This document shows, in pieces, positions 44,307 through 53,828 of a DNA stretch of 64,000 nt. The stretch lies in assembly GCA_012862575.1 (NCBI GenBank), contig BLSF01000036.1, positions 372,001 through 436,000 on the forward strand, written 5' to 3'. The DNA comes from Parietichytrium sp. I65-24A (lineage: Eukaryota > Sar > Bigyra > Thraustochytrida > Thraustochytriidae). Both the position numbers and the translations under genes were made by a program. The notes beneath the pieces are model-generated. The model was not told where the DNA came from, ran no database searches, and was given only the letters and a program-made list of their open reading frames with translations. Every line of letters starts with the position of its first letter. Positions within the stretch are counted from its first letter, which is position 1.

Positions 44307-45458
44307 ATGTTTCAAAGCTTTCAGCGCAAGTTCGGCCTGCTCCGCGCTGACTCGGACGGGCCAGAGACGACAGCGGTGCGACCCGCCTTAAAAGAAAACA
44401 ATCCCGGCGTGGCTGGCTCCTTACTCTTTCCGACAAACACAAGCCACTCGCACGCGAGTGAGAATCACGCGCCACGTGAACCCCAACCCCATGTTTCGGA
44501 GGTTACCAGTGTAACCCACCCAGAACGTGGGTCAAGCACTGTGGATCATTCGGAGGAGGAGTCCGGAGCTCAGGCAAATGCACAGAATATCCTCAGCAGC
44601 ACTTTGGCAGAGCTGCTTGATGGAGAGAACTCGTACCCCCTGGTCAGTGGGGTGCTGGCCGTCAAGGTGGTCTCGGCAGAGGTTCGTGGCGAGGTCGGGA
44701 AGGATTGCTTCGTCTTCTCGCGATTGCAGGTCAGAAACATTACCAAATTCACTGAAAATGCGACTCGTTGGGGCGACAAGCTGACATGGGGCGAGATGAC
44801 ATACTTTCCTATTCGCATCGTGCGCAACGCACGCCATCCCTTTAATCTCTTCCAAGTTGACGTCTTTTCTGCGCCTCATCATGTTCCGTTTGCTGAAGCC
44901 ATCCGCGACTCTCAACATATTTTGGGTTCGGTTCCCTTTCATATCCACGACTTGGTGAAGGGGTCTCCTTCCACAGGCTCTTTTACTTTGCTGAAGGGGC
45001 ACCGTCCAGTCGGCAAAGTCAACTTGGAAATATACTTTTCATACGGAACCTACGGGTTTGGTTATTCGCCGCAATTCAAGGATGGCGAGTCTGCAAGCAA
45101 TCACGTCCAATTCTCCATGCTGCCGAGGAGCATACCGAACACGCGCGACCCTTGGAGCCAGACCCTTGTTGTCTCTGCACAAAGAACTCACGCTCGGGTT
45201 CTTGACGAGGAACATCACGAGGACGATTATCCTCTTATTCATGCCCGGATGAAACGCCTGCAAAATTTGCGAAGCCAATATGACACCATTGACCCCCGAG
45301 AGCGAATGGACAAGTTGGCCTTTTTGTATCGCCAGATCAACAATACATCAACGAAGCAAAGCATGAGCACTCCGCCCATCTTTGCGGAGAACAACATGAG
45401 TGTCTCACGGAGTCCTGCGTTTTTCCAGAACTTCATGCGGCCTACATTGTCATCCTGA
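44307..45458 (+). CDS. C2-domain-like protein, possibly ciliary
   Basis: The product has 383 residues from the ATG at 44307 (MFQSFQRKFG); the frame runs a little upstream to a GTG. Residues 1-100 are low-complexity Ser/His/Glu. A beta-rich region at about 105-260 reads like a C2 domain without obvious calcium Asp clusters (GVLAVKVVSAEV, FVFSRLQVRNI, LTWGEMTYFPI, NLFQVDVFS, GKVNLEIYFSYG). A Met/Arg/Gln tail includes MKRLQNLRSQYDTIDPRERM. Its head-to-head position with SPAG6 is suggestive of co-regulation only. I cannot name the family. Confidence 0.68.
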   Translation: MFQSFQRKFGLLRADSDGPETTAVRPALKENNPGVAGSLLFPTNTSHSHASENHAPREPQPHVSEVTSVTHPERGSSTVDHSEEESGAQANAQNILSSTLAELLDGENSYPLVSGVLAVKVVSAEVRGEVGKDCFVFSRLQVRNITKFTENATRWGDKLTWGEMTYFPIRIVRNARHPFNLFQVDVFSAPHHVPFAEAIRDSQHILGSVPFHIHDLVKGSPSTGSFTLLKGHRPVGKVNLEIYFSYGTYGFGYSPQFKDGESASNHVQFSMLPRSIPNTRDPWSQTLVVSAQRTHARVLDEEHHEDDYPLIHARMKRLQNLRSQYDTIDPRERMDKLAFLYRQINNTSTKQSMSTPPIFAENNMSVSRSPAFFQNFMRPTLSS

Positions 45459-46446
45459 TTATTTCTTTAAGCTTGAGCAATACAATAGAAGAAAGTTGAG
45501 TACATCTGCTGCAGTCGCTTTGAAAACGCCAATGCCAACGCAAAGATTGAGAAATGATCCCGAAAGTGAGACACGAAGGCGATGTTCGAGTACTAGTACC
45601 TTTCATTTTTTGCCAATTACAACACGAGGTGATCCTGGCAGAGCGTTGGCGCGCTTCCCCAAAGTGTCCCAAATCTCCCAAAACAATCACAACAACCACA
45701 ACAATCATAATGTCCAGAACACTCGTAAGCATTGCATAAACCATACCCAAACATCCACGTGCAAACATCTAAACTTTTTTTTCTCTTGCCAAAAAACAAG
45801 ACCTTACTCTTCTTCGTGCTTGGTATGGTGATTGAGGGTTGTTGCTGTTGTGGCTTGTAACTCAGTGCGTAATCTGTACTCTAGTAGTAGTTTTCAGACA
45901 GGGCCTGGATGTACCAGTACCGGTACTCACTGTCAGTAGTACTAGTACCAAATACTGAGCTAAGAGCCGTTGAGCAAGTTTTGAACTTGAACTTACTTGA
46001 ACTTGAATTGAACTCTTCAGGATGTTGGATGAGGGAAGATTTCCAACTCCTTCCGGGAAGGAGCACTGGCGTGTACAAACATGGCTCGCAGCGCTGAGAG
46101 AGGGAAGGCAACATTCGCAATCATCCGCTACTCGCACTGAGTGCCCATAACAATGCTTTTTAGTAAAAAGTCTTCGCGTACTGGCGTTTCATCCCGTGTT
46201 TTGTACTGCGACCGATGCGAGTTTGGACAGTCCATGGTGTCCCGGACCATGGTAACACTCAACGCATCACAGGCAGAAGAGTTACACAACCTAGTATAAT
46301 CCATAGAATCAAAGGTACATCCGTATTCTTCTTGGAGTCGGCTTTTAGACCCATTTGGAGAGAGACAAGCGGTGCAGGAGCGCGCATTGTCGGTTCGCCA
46401 AGCTGGTTGTCACTCGGGCTGCACTGCGTCTCGCTGGAGATGAGCC
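45459..46446. other. Spacer with dense GTAC palindromes
   Basis: The 988 bp region holds GTACTAGTAC at about 45591-45600 and a cluster of overlapping GTAC palindromes at 45911-45957. No gene was seen. Confidence 0.45.
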
Positions 46447-47082
46447 ATGGGAATGAGTAAGGTGCAGCCCGCGGACAGGTATTCCTCGGAAGCTGCGGTG
46501 GACCTGGAGGACGTCCTTGTCTGCTCCTCGAATGGGCTCAAGGCGGAATTCTCGAGGTTTCTTGCAGCGGAGCAATCCGAAGAAGTCATCCAGTTCCTCG
46601 ATTCTGTGGAAATTTACAAAGGAAATTTTCAGGATAATGGTGCAAAACCTTCATATCTGCCATCGTGCAACTCTTCGCCGTGCAGGAAAACCACTCTTCA
46701 CGACATGAAGCGGTTTATCGTTTCAAACTTTATCCAAGCCGACGCGCCTCAGGAAGTGAACATCAGCGACACTTGTCGCTCGAAAATACTTGGGGATGTA
46801 GACAGTGGAGCAGATTCTTTGTTTGATGAAGCTGTGACCGAGGTGAAGGATATGGTCCGCGTGGACAGCTTCCCTCGCTTTCTCGAGGAGCTCTCCACCC
46901 ACAACATTGGCAAGAAGGCAGCTTACGGAAGGTACATCTTCTCTTCGTCTGCGTTTCTCCTGGTGGTATTATGCGTGCTTATTTTCAACTTGATAGGAGC
47001 ATCGCGTTGGGTGCGGCTCACCATGCTCCCCTTTCTCTTCATTGCGGCCGGGTACTCTAACTCTGCCTTTATGAGAATCTGA
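46447..47082 (+). CDS. RGS-domain membrane protein, Rax1-like
   Basis: The product has 211 residues from the ATG at 46447 (MGMSKVQPA). Residues about 28-145 fit an RGS fold: LKAEFSRFLAAEQSEEVIQF, then MKRFIVSNFI, and a closing helix SLFDEAVTEVKDMV followed by DSFPRFLEE. Two membrane segments follow (about 163-185 and 189-207), linked by SRWVRLTMLPF, the arrangement seen in fungal Rax1-type proteins. Classical RGS proteins speed GTP hydrolysis by G-alpha; Rax1-like ones work in polarity, so the role here is open. Rax1 is longer, so a further 3' exon may be missing. Confidence 0.72.
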   Translation: MGMSKVQPADRYSSEAAVDLEDVLVCSSNGLKAEFSRFLAAEQSEEVIQFLDSVEIYKGNFQDNGAKPSYLPSCNSSPCRKTTLHDMKRFIVSNFIQADAPQEVNISDTCRSKILGDVDSGADSLFDEAVTEVKDMVRVDSFPRFLEELSTHNIGKKAAYGRYIFSSSAFLLVVLCVLIFNLIGASRWVRLTMLPFLFIAAGYSNSAFMRI

Positions 47083-48095
47083 GGCGGAGCGGCCGCGGGA
47101 GGTTTTAGGGCCATCGATCACTTTTCTCTTGCGCAAGTAATTGGCAGATTCAGAAGGAGACACAGGATTGCATTGAGCAACCCTTTCATAAGAGAGTCAA
47201 TCATTCGAAGGAACAGAATACTTCGGCGACGGATTGCTGCAAGTTTTCTAGTTCTCTCTGCAATCATGCTGGCTTTGCCCACAAACTCGTCAATTTAGAG
47301 AAAGAGGTCTTTTTTATCCTCCCACGGTCGCTTCATGATTCTGCAGGGCACGATTGTATCATTGGAGCCCTCGCTCTGCTCAATCATCCGCACACCCTTT
47401 TTTGCCCCTTGTTCTGCATACAAAACTCGCACTTGGCCTCCGGGACTTGCACCAACTTTTGGTCGACGAGTTCTGAGGCGCGGACGAAACGCAAATTCAC
47501 TTAAGTAATGACGAGCCAAGCCCAAACACAACGTATGGTGAGGCGTGAGCTCTGAAAGTATTAAGTGTAGGTACCGGTACCTTTTGTGAATCCATCATGA
47601 TTCCAATACTTGTACAATAACAGGCAAAACACAACGTGTACATATTATTACAATTACTCTTTGGGCGCTCAAGAAAGGACGCAATTCAAGGAACCGTTTC
47701 TTTTAAGTTTTAAATTGTATTCCGTACCGGTACTAGTACTCAGTGTCAGCACAGCACTTTCGATACAAAGATTGCATCTTGGGAATTGTGGCGTCTTCAT
47801 AAAGCCTTTATTCATCTTTATTCCGCGGTTCTGCATGGTTCTGCAGAAATGGGTTTCGCAGAACCGCAGAACCGCAGAACCAGGTAGGGTTTGTTAAGAT
47901 TAAAGCTTCACTCAAACTTTCATTTCTCCTCCTTTGGCTCGCAGTCGCGGTAAGATTGCCCAGGAGGATACTAGTAGCACCTCCCTCCAAGTAGTCTCGG
48001 AGCAACCAAACAGGCACACAACCAAGCAAGTGAGAAAGAAAGCAACGCGCGTTGCAGGGCAAGAGTGCGGAAATAGAGGTCTCGGGGAATAGAAG
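47083..48095. other. Spacer with GTAC palindromes and an inverted GGTTCTGC repeat
   Basis: The 1 kb region carries GTACCGGTAC at 47571-47580, a paired GTAC palindrome at 47722-47745 and the inverted/tandem repeat listed separately. No gene was recognised. Confidence 0.45.
47826..47881. repeat. Inverted repeat built from GGTTCTGC / GCAGAACC units
   Basis: Two GGTTCTGC units (47827-47834, 47837-47844) face three tandem GCAGAACC units (about 47858-47881) across a 13 bp centre, so the strand can fold into a strong imperfect hairpin. It lies about 215 bp before the glutathione transferase ATG. Confidence 0.85.
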
Positions 48096-48856
48096 ATGGC
48101 GTGGGTAGGAGAGCGACCAACAAAGCTCAAGCTTGTGTACTACGAGTTTGGTGGGAGGGTTGAAGCGTCGAGAGTGGCGGTGCACTATGGCAAAGTGGAC
48201 TGCGAAGACGTTCGCTTGTCGGTGGAGGAGTACATGAAAATTAGAGACGATTTGCCGCTCTACCAGCTCCCTGTGCTCTACGTGGATGGCACGAGAGTCT
48301 CGCAGAGCCGAGCGATCCATCGGTACCTCGGGAGGCTCACGGGCACATATCCTGTCGACCCAATGGAAGGGCTTCTTGTGAGTTGCGCCAGATTCCTGTG
48401 AAGGAGTGAAGAAGGCAACAAATTGCTAAAATGGCCGTGATTGATCTAATTTCGTTTGCTATCTATGCATTGCAGGTTGATGAAATGATGGACGCTCTGG
48501 AGGACCTCTGGGACCGGCTCAATGAATATTATGACCTTCCCCCGGAAGAACGAGCACCAAAGCGTGCCGAGCAGATTGACCCTCGAGGAAGGCTTGGCAG
48601 GGTGTTCTGTGCCGTGGAGAACATGATTATTGCGTCCGGTAAAGAGTTTGCTCGCACAGAGACACCGACGGTAGCAGACTTTACCCTCGTTAACATGGTG
48701 GCGCTTTACACGAGCGGCAACCTTGTCGGAGTCCCCAAAGGCACCATCAACGCGGAAGCGTATCCTAACATTTTTCGCGTCGTGGAAGCAGTCAAGTCCC
48801 ACCCTCGTCTTGTCGACTACTACTCCAAGCCAATATCGCTGGCATTAATCACTTGA
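48096..48856 (+). CDS. Glutathione transferase, sigma-like (one intron)
   Basis: Exons are 48096-48377 and 48476-48856; the 98 bp phase-0 intron has a GTGAGT donor and TTGCAG acceptor. The product has 220 residues, the usual size. The thioredoxin-fold half starts KLKLVYYEFGGRVEASR, with the catalytic Tyr in YYEF; LPVLYVDGTRVSQSRAIHRYL gives the cis-Pro and the glutathione-binding QSxAI. The helical half ends with TVADFTLVNM (GST N-capping region) and HPRLVDYY. This pattern fits sigma-class GSTs, including prostaglandin D synthase-like enzymes, which conjugate glutathione or isomerise lipids. Function beyond that is inference. Confidence 0.92.
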
Positions 48857-49649
48857 CCAACTATGATTTTTTTTTTAATCCAAATTGGTTTTTTTCTTTT
48901 CAGAAGAGTACTCGAGTCAAATCTACACGCGACTTGAGCATTGAAGAAGTCAAGTACGCCATTGGAAAGCGCTGGTTATTCTCTTCAAACTATTTTCATG
49001 AGCACACTCATTGTAAAAAATGTGGATTCTAAATGATTATTATTCACCCATGTGAAATGAGCTCTCTTTCAACTTGAAGATCAGTGAGCGGCCCACGACT
49101 TGATCCCCAGCAATCTTCTTAAACCTCCAAAACAGCAAATGTCCTCGACTACGCCTTCTCCATAAGCCAAGTCTCACTCGTTCTTTTGCTCCTCGGTTCT
49201 TCGGTTCCTTGGTTCCTCGGTTCCTCGGTTCTTCGGTTCTTCCTAACATTGCTTTTAGTCTCCTACCTACTACTACTCTCGTAAGTTAGCACCACCAATG
49301 CACCAAAGAAGATCGTGGTGATTGATTGTCTTGCTCGACTTGTGTCTCTCGCACAGTGCCTTAGGTGGTGGGCAAGTAGTAGACGCCGGGGACGGCGTCT
49401 ACTCAACTGCGACTGCTGGCGCAGAACCGAAGGAGCCGTTTCGGGAACGGGGCTTGCCTGTCCTTCGGCCCGCAAGTGTGTGTGACTTCTTCCTCTCTCC
49501 CCAGTTTGCAAACTCAACTCCACTCCGCGCCAGACACCACCAAACCCCGAACTGGCAGAACCTAGAGGTGGCGGGGAGCAGCGGGGATTTCGCGGTTGCA
49601 GCCGAGTTGATTTCGCTCGAAACAAAACGGACAACAGAGGGTGCAGAAC
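48857..49649. other. Spacer with CGGTTCCT repeat
   Basis: The 793 bp lies between same-strand genes. It contains a T run at about 48868-48877 and the octamer repeat listed separately. No gene was recognised. Confidence 0.4.
49190..49243. repeat. Degenerate 8-9 bp tandem repeat (CGGTTCCT/CGGTTCTT)
   Basis: About six copies of CGGTTCCT or CGGTTCTT in tandem lie some 400 bp before the SNF2 gene. Confidence 0.8.
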
Positions 49650-52600
49650 ATGAGCCCCGCGAACCTGAGCGTCTTTGCAGACGCGATCGGGCTGGAAGGT
49701 GCGTTCCGAAACGCCCATCTATTCCCGGACTGGCGATCGTACGATGCTGCGCTGGGCACTTTATCCGCCAAGGCGGTGTCATCGGACGCGCACTGTCTGG
49801 GACAGGCGCTAGAAATCTCCGTTGCGAATGCAGAGCCGTGGGACGTAGTCGACTCGCTGGCAAAAGTACACGGGGTGATTGGCTTGAATATTACCTGCAC
49901 GATGCGCGGAAGTGGCTCGGACCGCGTCCGCGTGGAATTTAAAGTTCAAGCGAAAATCGTTCCCGGATATCGTGCGACGGCAACAGCTTCGAAGGCGCTA
50001 GCTGCACTAGCTTTTCGACTCGACCCGACGCTATGCCAGCTGATGCCACGGGAGTCGTTCCAAGCGCACAAGAGCGAGGCCACGACGGCTAGCGCTGCTG
50101 GGAATAGAGCCAGAGAGGAAGACAAAGCCTCGTCTAGGAGCAAAGATTTTCGTCTCGGCTGGGTGTACCAGTTGTGTCACGCGGTGTCCACCGGCCGCCC
50201 CATCGCCGGGCTTGGCGAGAAATCTCTCTCGGCGCTTGAGAATTTCTCTTCCGACAAGTCCACCAGGACTCTGGAAATTAGACCAGTGGAGAACGCAAGC
50301 CAGAGGGCAGCTCATCGCCTTGTGGCCAATGAGACTGCCTTTCTTTCGACTATTGCAGATTCTGGAAATGATGCACCTCTCTTGAACGTTCCTATTCCTA
50401 TTTTGGCGCACTTGTGCTCGTTTCTGTCTGCATTTGACTTCCCGAAATTCCGACACACTTGTAAATTTCTCAACTATGTTTGCGGAACGACCGTTCCGTG
50501 CGTGAATGTCAGCCTATTCTCGCATCAGAAACTGGGTGTGCGGTGGATGGAGGGTCAGGAAACGGGATTGTACTCTTCTTGCAAGCCTTCTGCGGAGACG
50601 TCGTGGGCGGCGGTCTCATCATTGGCAAAATCGCCGCAAACCATTCAACTCCCGTCGTGCTTTTGCGCAAGCAGTGCCCCACTCTGGTTAGACTCCCGGA
50701 CTCGGACTGTGTCATCCTCGATCTCACAGGATTGGAAAACGAGGCGAGTCGTTGGTGGCCTCCTTTGCGACGAGCCAGGCCTGGGGAAGACTATCACCAT
50801 TCTAGCGTACGTTTTGCGCGGTGCGGCGAGGACTGTTAATGCGAAACCCGTGACAATCTCCGTGAGCGAAGAGGGCTCAGAGCCTGATCTAGCCGCTCTA
50901 GAGAATCAGTGGCTGTTTATTAGCCCCACAACGCGAATGAACATCCTGCAAGAGCTGTTTGAGAAAGTGCTAAGGTTCTCAAAAGAAAAGAGCAACTTTT
51001 CCGATTTGCCCACTTGTGTGCATGCAGGTATTATGGTATCTGTGGGCTCGATTGCATCTTCGATGGAAGACTCCGCCAGAAGCAAAAATTCGGAGTTCTC
51101 AACGTGGGCGAAGAAGACAAGGGACGCTCTCGAGCGTTCCAGGTCATGGTTACAACAAGGAGACGGCCAAGCAACCGATGGCATGTGGCATGCTGGGATC
51201 AAGCGATGCAAAGAGGTATTTGATCATGCTGTTCGGCAAGTGGCCATGAGGTTTGATGGCAAGTTCTCAAGAGCTTCCGCATCCAGAACTCGAAAGAAGG
51301 AGGCAGAAAAGGCAGAGAAAACGGGTCTGCTGGTTTCACGAGGCACCCTTATCGTTGTTCCCAAGACCCTCGTTAGCCATTGGAGGTCTCAAGTCAATAT
51401 GCATGTGAGGTGTGAATATTTTGGTAAACCTAGATCTGCGCTCTTCTTTTTCGACAACGACGACTCCACTAGCGAACTCCCGCCTCCCGAGGCGCTGAGC
51501 GACTATCTCATCGTCGTCACTACGACGTCGCGGCTTTCACGCGAGGAGTCGGCTAATGGCCATAAGTCTCCACTCCGACGGATTGCCTGGGAGCGTGTAA
51601 TAGTTGACGAGGGACATTCTCTTGGATCTTGTTCGCAGACCTTGTATGGGAATTTCCTGATGCGCATTGTTTGTGCCAAAAGATGGGTGATGACCGGAAC
51701 TCCTGCAAAGGAGACATCACTTCATGCTGGCTTGCGCTCTATTCTTGGCCTCATGCGTTTTTTGCGATACAACCCGTTCGGAAAATTTGGTGAAGATGGC
51801 GGTACTGAATCTTGGAACGACATTATCCAACGGCCGCTGGATCGGCGGCAGCCGGCAGGCGTTGTGCAGCTAGTCGCACTCCTCTCTAATTGCATGCTTC
51901 GCCACACCAAGATTGATGTGGCAGAACTTCCTCCCCTTACGCTGCGGAAAATTCCTCTCGATTTGAATGACACGGAGCGCAAAACGTACAACTCTATAGT
52001 TCTCTACGGGCGAAGTAACATTCTCCTGACGGGGCTGGGCGACTTGGGTTTCGAGTCTTCGCTCTTGAATCCAGTAAATAACAAGCTCTCTCGAGAATTA
52101 CTCCGCAACATTCGATTGAGTTGCTCAGGAGGAGGTCACATGCGTGCAACTCTCACGCAGAATAGCTGGGTAGAGACTCGCCATCTCTTGAAATTTGTTC
52201 ACGGAGCTTCGAAATCGAAAATCCGAGCCGCAAATCGATTCATCGAACAGGTCGTCGGTGGACAAGACTGCCTCTGCGATTCGCCAGATTGCCATCAAAA
52301 ATATCCATTCGTCTTCATGGCGCCATGCGTTCATTTGTTTTGTGTCAAGTGTTTTGAGAGGCACTGTGTTCAACCCCGATCGTTTCGGTGCATGGTCTGC
52401 TCTCGGCCATTTGATCCAGATCAGTTCGCAGAGCTGCAGCCAGGGTTTTCTCTACAGTGGGTCGACGAGTTCGAAAAGAACCAAGAATCCGCGCTCACCT
52501 TGCACAAAGTATTGGAACCGTCAAGTAAAGCGCAATACATTGCTGACCGGATCTCTACTCTGCGTCAAGAGCAAGCGCGGAGGCCTGGCGGAGTCCCCTT

Positions 52601-53696
52601 CAAATGCATCGTCTATAGTCAATTTCGGGAGGTGCTGAATGTCCTCGGGCACGAGTTCATTCAGCATTTTGGTAGTAGGTCGATTGCGGAGTTTTATGGG
52701 CGCCAGAAAGACATGGAGCTGACGAAGTTTACGAAAGGGCTGGTTAACTACTGGAACTGCCCGGTTTGTGGTTATGAGAATGACTCTGGAAGTAGGAGAT
52801 GCGAGAAAGTGATGGTCACGCTGTCTCTAAGCGTTCGAAGCGGAACTGAAATCGTATATACCAACCACATCGTGCATGCCGACAACATTGTAGGTTGGTT
52901 TGCTGGCAAAACGTTCCAACAAGGGGAGAGGGTGATCGTGTCTCCAGGACTACTGGGGGGTATACTTGGTGGCCGCACTTTGTTAGAGTGTCGAGTCGTT
53001 GAATCGAAGCGGTGTGTCGCCAAGATTAAAAATGGGCTGAGAGGCCAGAAAAGCGTTGATTGTTTTATTCTACTGCTTTCCCGCGACGGATCGACGGGCT
53101 TGGATTTAAGCATGACTTCACATATATTCATTGTGGACAAAATCTGGGACACCGGTCTTGAAGACCAAGTCATTTCGCGCGCTTGGCGTCTCGGAGCGCG
53201 AGCGCCGGAAATACAAGTCGATCAGCTATACTCAAAGGGTACGATTGAAGAACTGATGTATGACTGGAATCAAGAGAGCCATGAGTGGGATGAAGATGTG
53301 ACTGTCACAGATGAAACTGCGGGGGAGGCGACAGGACAAAAGACGAAGAAACGGCACAGGAAGAAAAAAACAAAGAATGCCAAAACGTCCAAAGAACAGA
53401 ACGGGCAGAGTATTGCAGACTTTGGAAAAATGCGATACTTGCTTTCACGCATGGGCGGTCTGGAAGATCCAAAGACGTTGCACGTCACAGGTACGAGTTT
53501 GCCTGGGCGTGATGTATCGGCTTCTGTTCACGCTTCCACTGCAACTTCCTCGTCATCGTCGTCCTCTTCCGTGAACAACCGGCCCAACTCGCAAAGAGGT
53601 AGCAATGGAAATCAATCAAAGCCAAAGCCCAAGCGCCAACGCCGAGTCTTCTTTGCTGACGAGGTAGCAGAACCGATCAAGTCCGTGCACGAGTAA
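49650..53696 (+). CDS. SNF2-family ATPase with F-box-like, RING and internal zinc-ribbon segments
   Basis: The product is intronless, 1348 residues, from the ATG at 49650 (MSPANLSVF). The order is: a novel N domain (1-240); an F-box-like stretch VPIPILAHLCSFLSAFDFPKF (about 247-275); the SNF2 N lobe starting FSHQKLGVRWM with Walker A DEPGLGKT (about 374-381), VVPKTLVSHW, DEGH (653-656, for DEAH) and MTGTPAKE; a RING-like finger CxC..CVHLFCVKCF..CMVC (about 874-920); and the helicase C lobe KCIVYSQF to TGLDL and QVISRAWRLGA (about 984-1185). The C lobe is interrupted by a zinc ribbon, NCPVCGYENDSGSRRC. The order recalls plant F-box/SNF2 proteins such as Arabidopsis At3g54460 and the RAD5/HLTF group. 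It likely remodels chromatin or ubiquitinates a bound target. A Lys-rich, then Ser-rich tail closes it. Confidence 0.9.
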   Translation: MSPANLSVFADAIGLEGAFRNAHLFPDWRSYDAALGTLSAKAVSSDAHCLGQALEISVANAEPWDVVDSLAKVHGVIGLNITCTMRGSGSDRVRVEFKVQAKIVPGYRATATASKALAALAFRLDPTLCQLMPRESFQAHKSEATTASAAGNRAREEDKASSRSKDFRLGWVYQLCHAVSTGRPIAGLGEKSLSALENFSSDKSTRTLEIRPVENASQRAAHRLVANETAFLSTIADSGNDAPLLNVPIPILAHLCSFLSAFDFPKFRHTCKFLNYVCGTTVPCVNVSLFSHQKLGVRWMEGQETGLYSSCKPSAETSWAAVSSLAKSPQTIQLPSCFCASSAPLWLDSRTRTVSSSISQDWKTRRVVGGLLCDEPGLGKTITILAYVLRGAARTVNAKPVTISVSEEGSEPDLAALENQWLFISPTTRMNILQELFEKVLRFSKEKSNFSDLPTCVHAGIMVSVGSIASSMEDSARSKNSEFSTWAKKTRDALERSRSWLQQGDGQATDGMWHAGIKRCKEVFDHAVRQVAMRFDGKFSRASASRTRKKEAEKAEKTGLLVSRGTLIVVPKTLVSHWRSQVNMHVRCEYFGKPRSALFFFDNDDSTSELPPPEALSDYLIVVTTTSRLSREESANGHKSPLRRIAWERVIVDEGHSLGSCSQTLYGNFLMRIVCAKRWVMTGTPAKETSLHAGLRSILGLMRFLRYNPFGKFGEDGGTESWNDIIQRPLDRRQPAGVVQLVALLSNCMLRHTKIDVAELPPLTLRKIPLDLNDTERKTYNSIVLYGRSNILLTGLGDLGFESSLLNPVNNKLSRELLRNIRLSCSGGGHMRATLTQNSWVETRHLLKFVHGASKSKIRAANRFIEQVVGGQDCLCDSPDCHQKYPFVFMAPCVHLFCVKCFERHCVQPRSFRCMVCSRPFDPDQFAELQPGFSLQWVDEFEKNQESALTLHKVLEPSSKAQYIADRISTLRQEQARRPGGVPFKCIVYSQFREVLNVLGHEFIQHFGSRSIAEFYGRQKDMELTKFTKGLVNYWNCPVCGYENDSGSRRCEKVMVTLSLSVRSGTEIVYTNHIVHADNIVGWFAGKTFQQGERVIVSPGLLGGILGGRTLLECRVVESKRCVAKIKNGLRGQKSVDCFILLLSRDGSTGLDLSMTSHIFIVDKIWDTGLEDQVISRAWRLGARAPEIQVDQLYSKGTIEELMYDWNQESHEWDEDVTVTDETAGEATGQKTKKRHRKKKTKNAKTSKEQNGQSIADFGKMRYLLSRMGGLEDPKTLHVTGTSLPGRDVSASVHASTATSSSSSSSSVNNRPNSQRGSNGNQSKPKPKRQRRVFFADEVAEPIKSVHE

Positions 53697-53828
53697 AGAG
53701 TTACGTAGAAAATCTTAAAGAAGAGAAGGGAGAAAGAATAAAGATTTGCAAGTGATTCATCCTTCCAACTTGCCCATGGCACACATACCACAGCGCGAGG
53801 CAAAAGAACACAGAACACAAAATACAAA

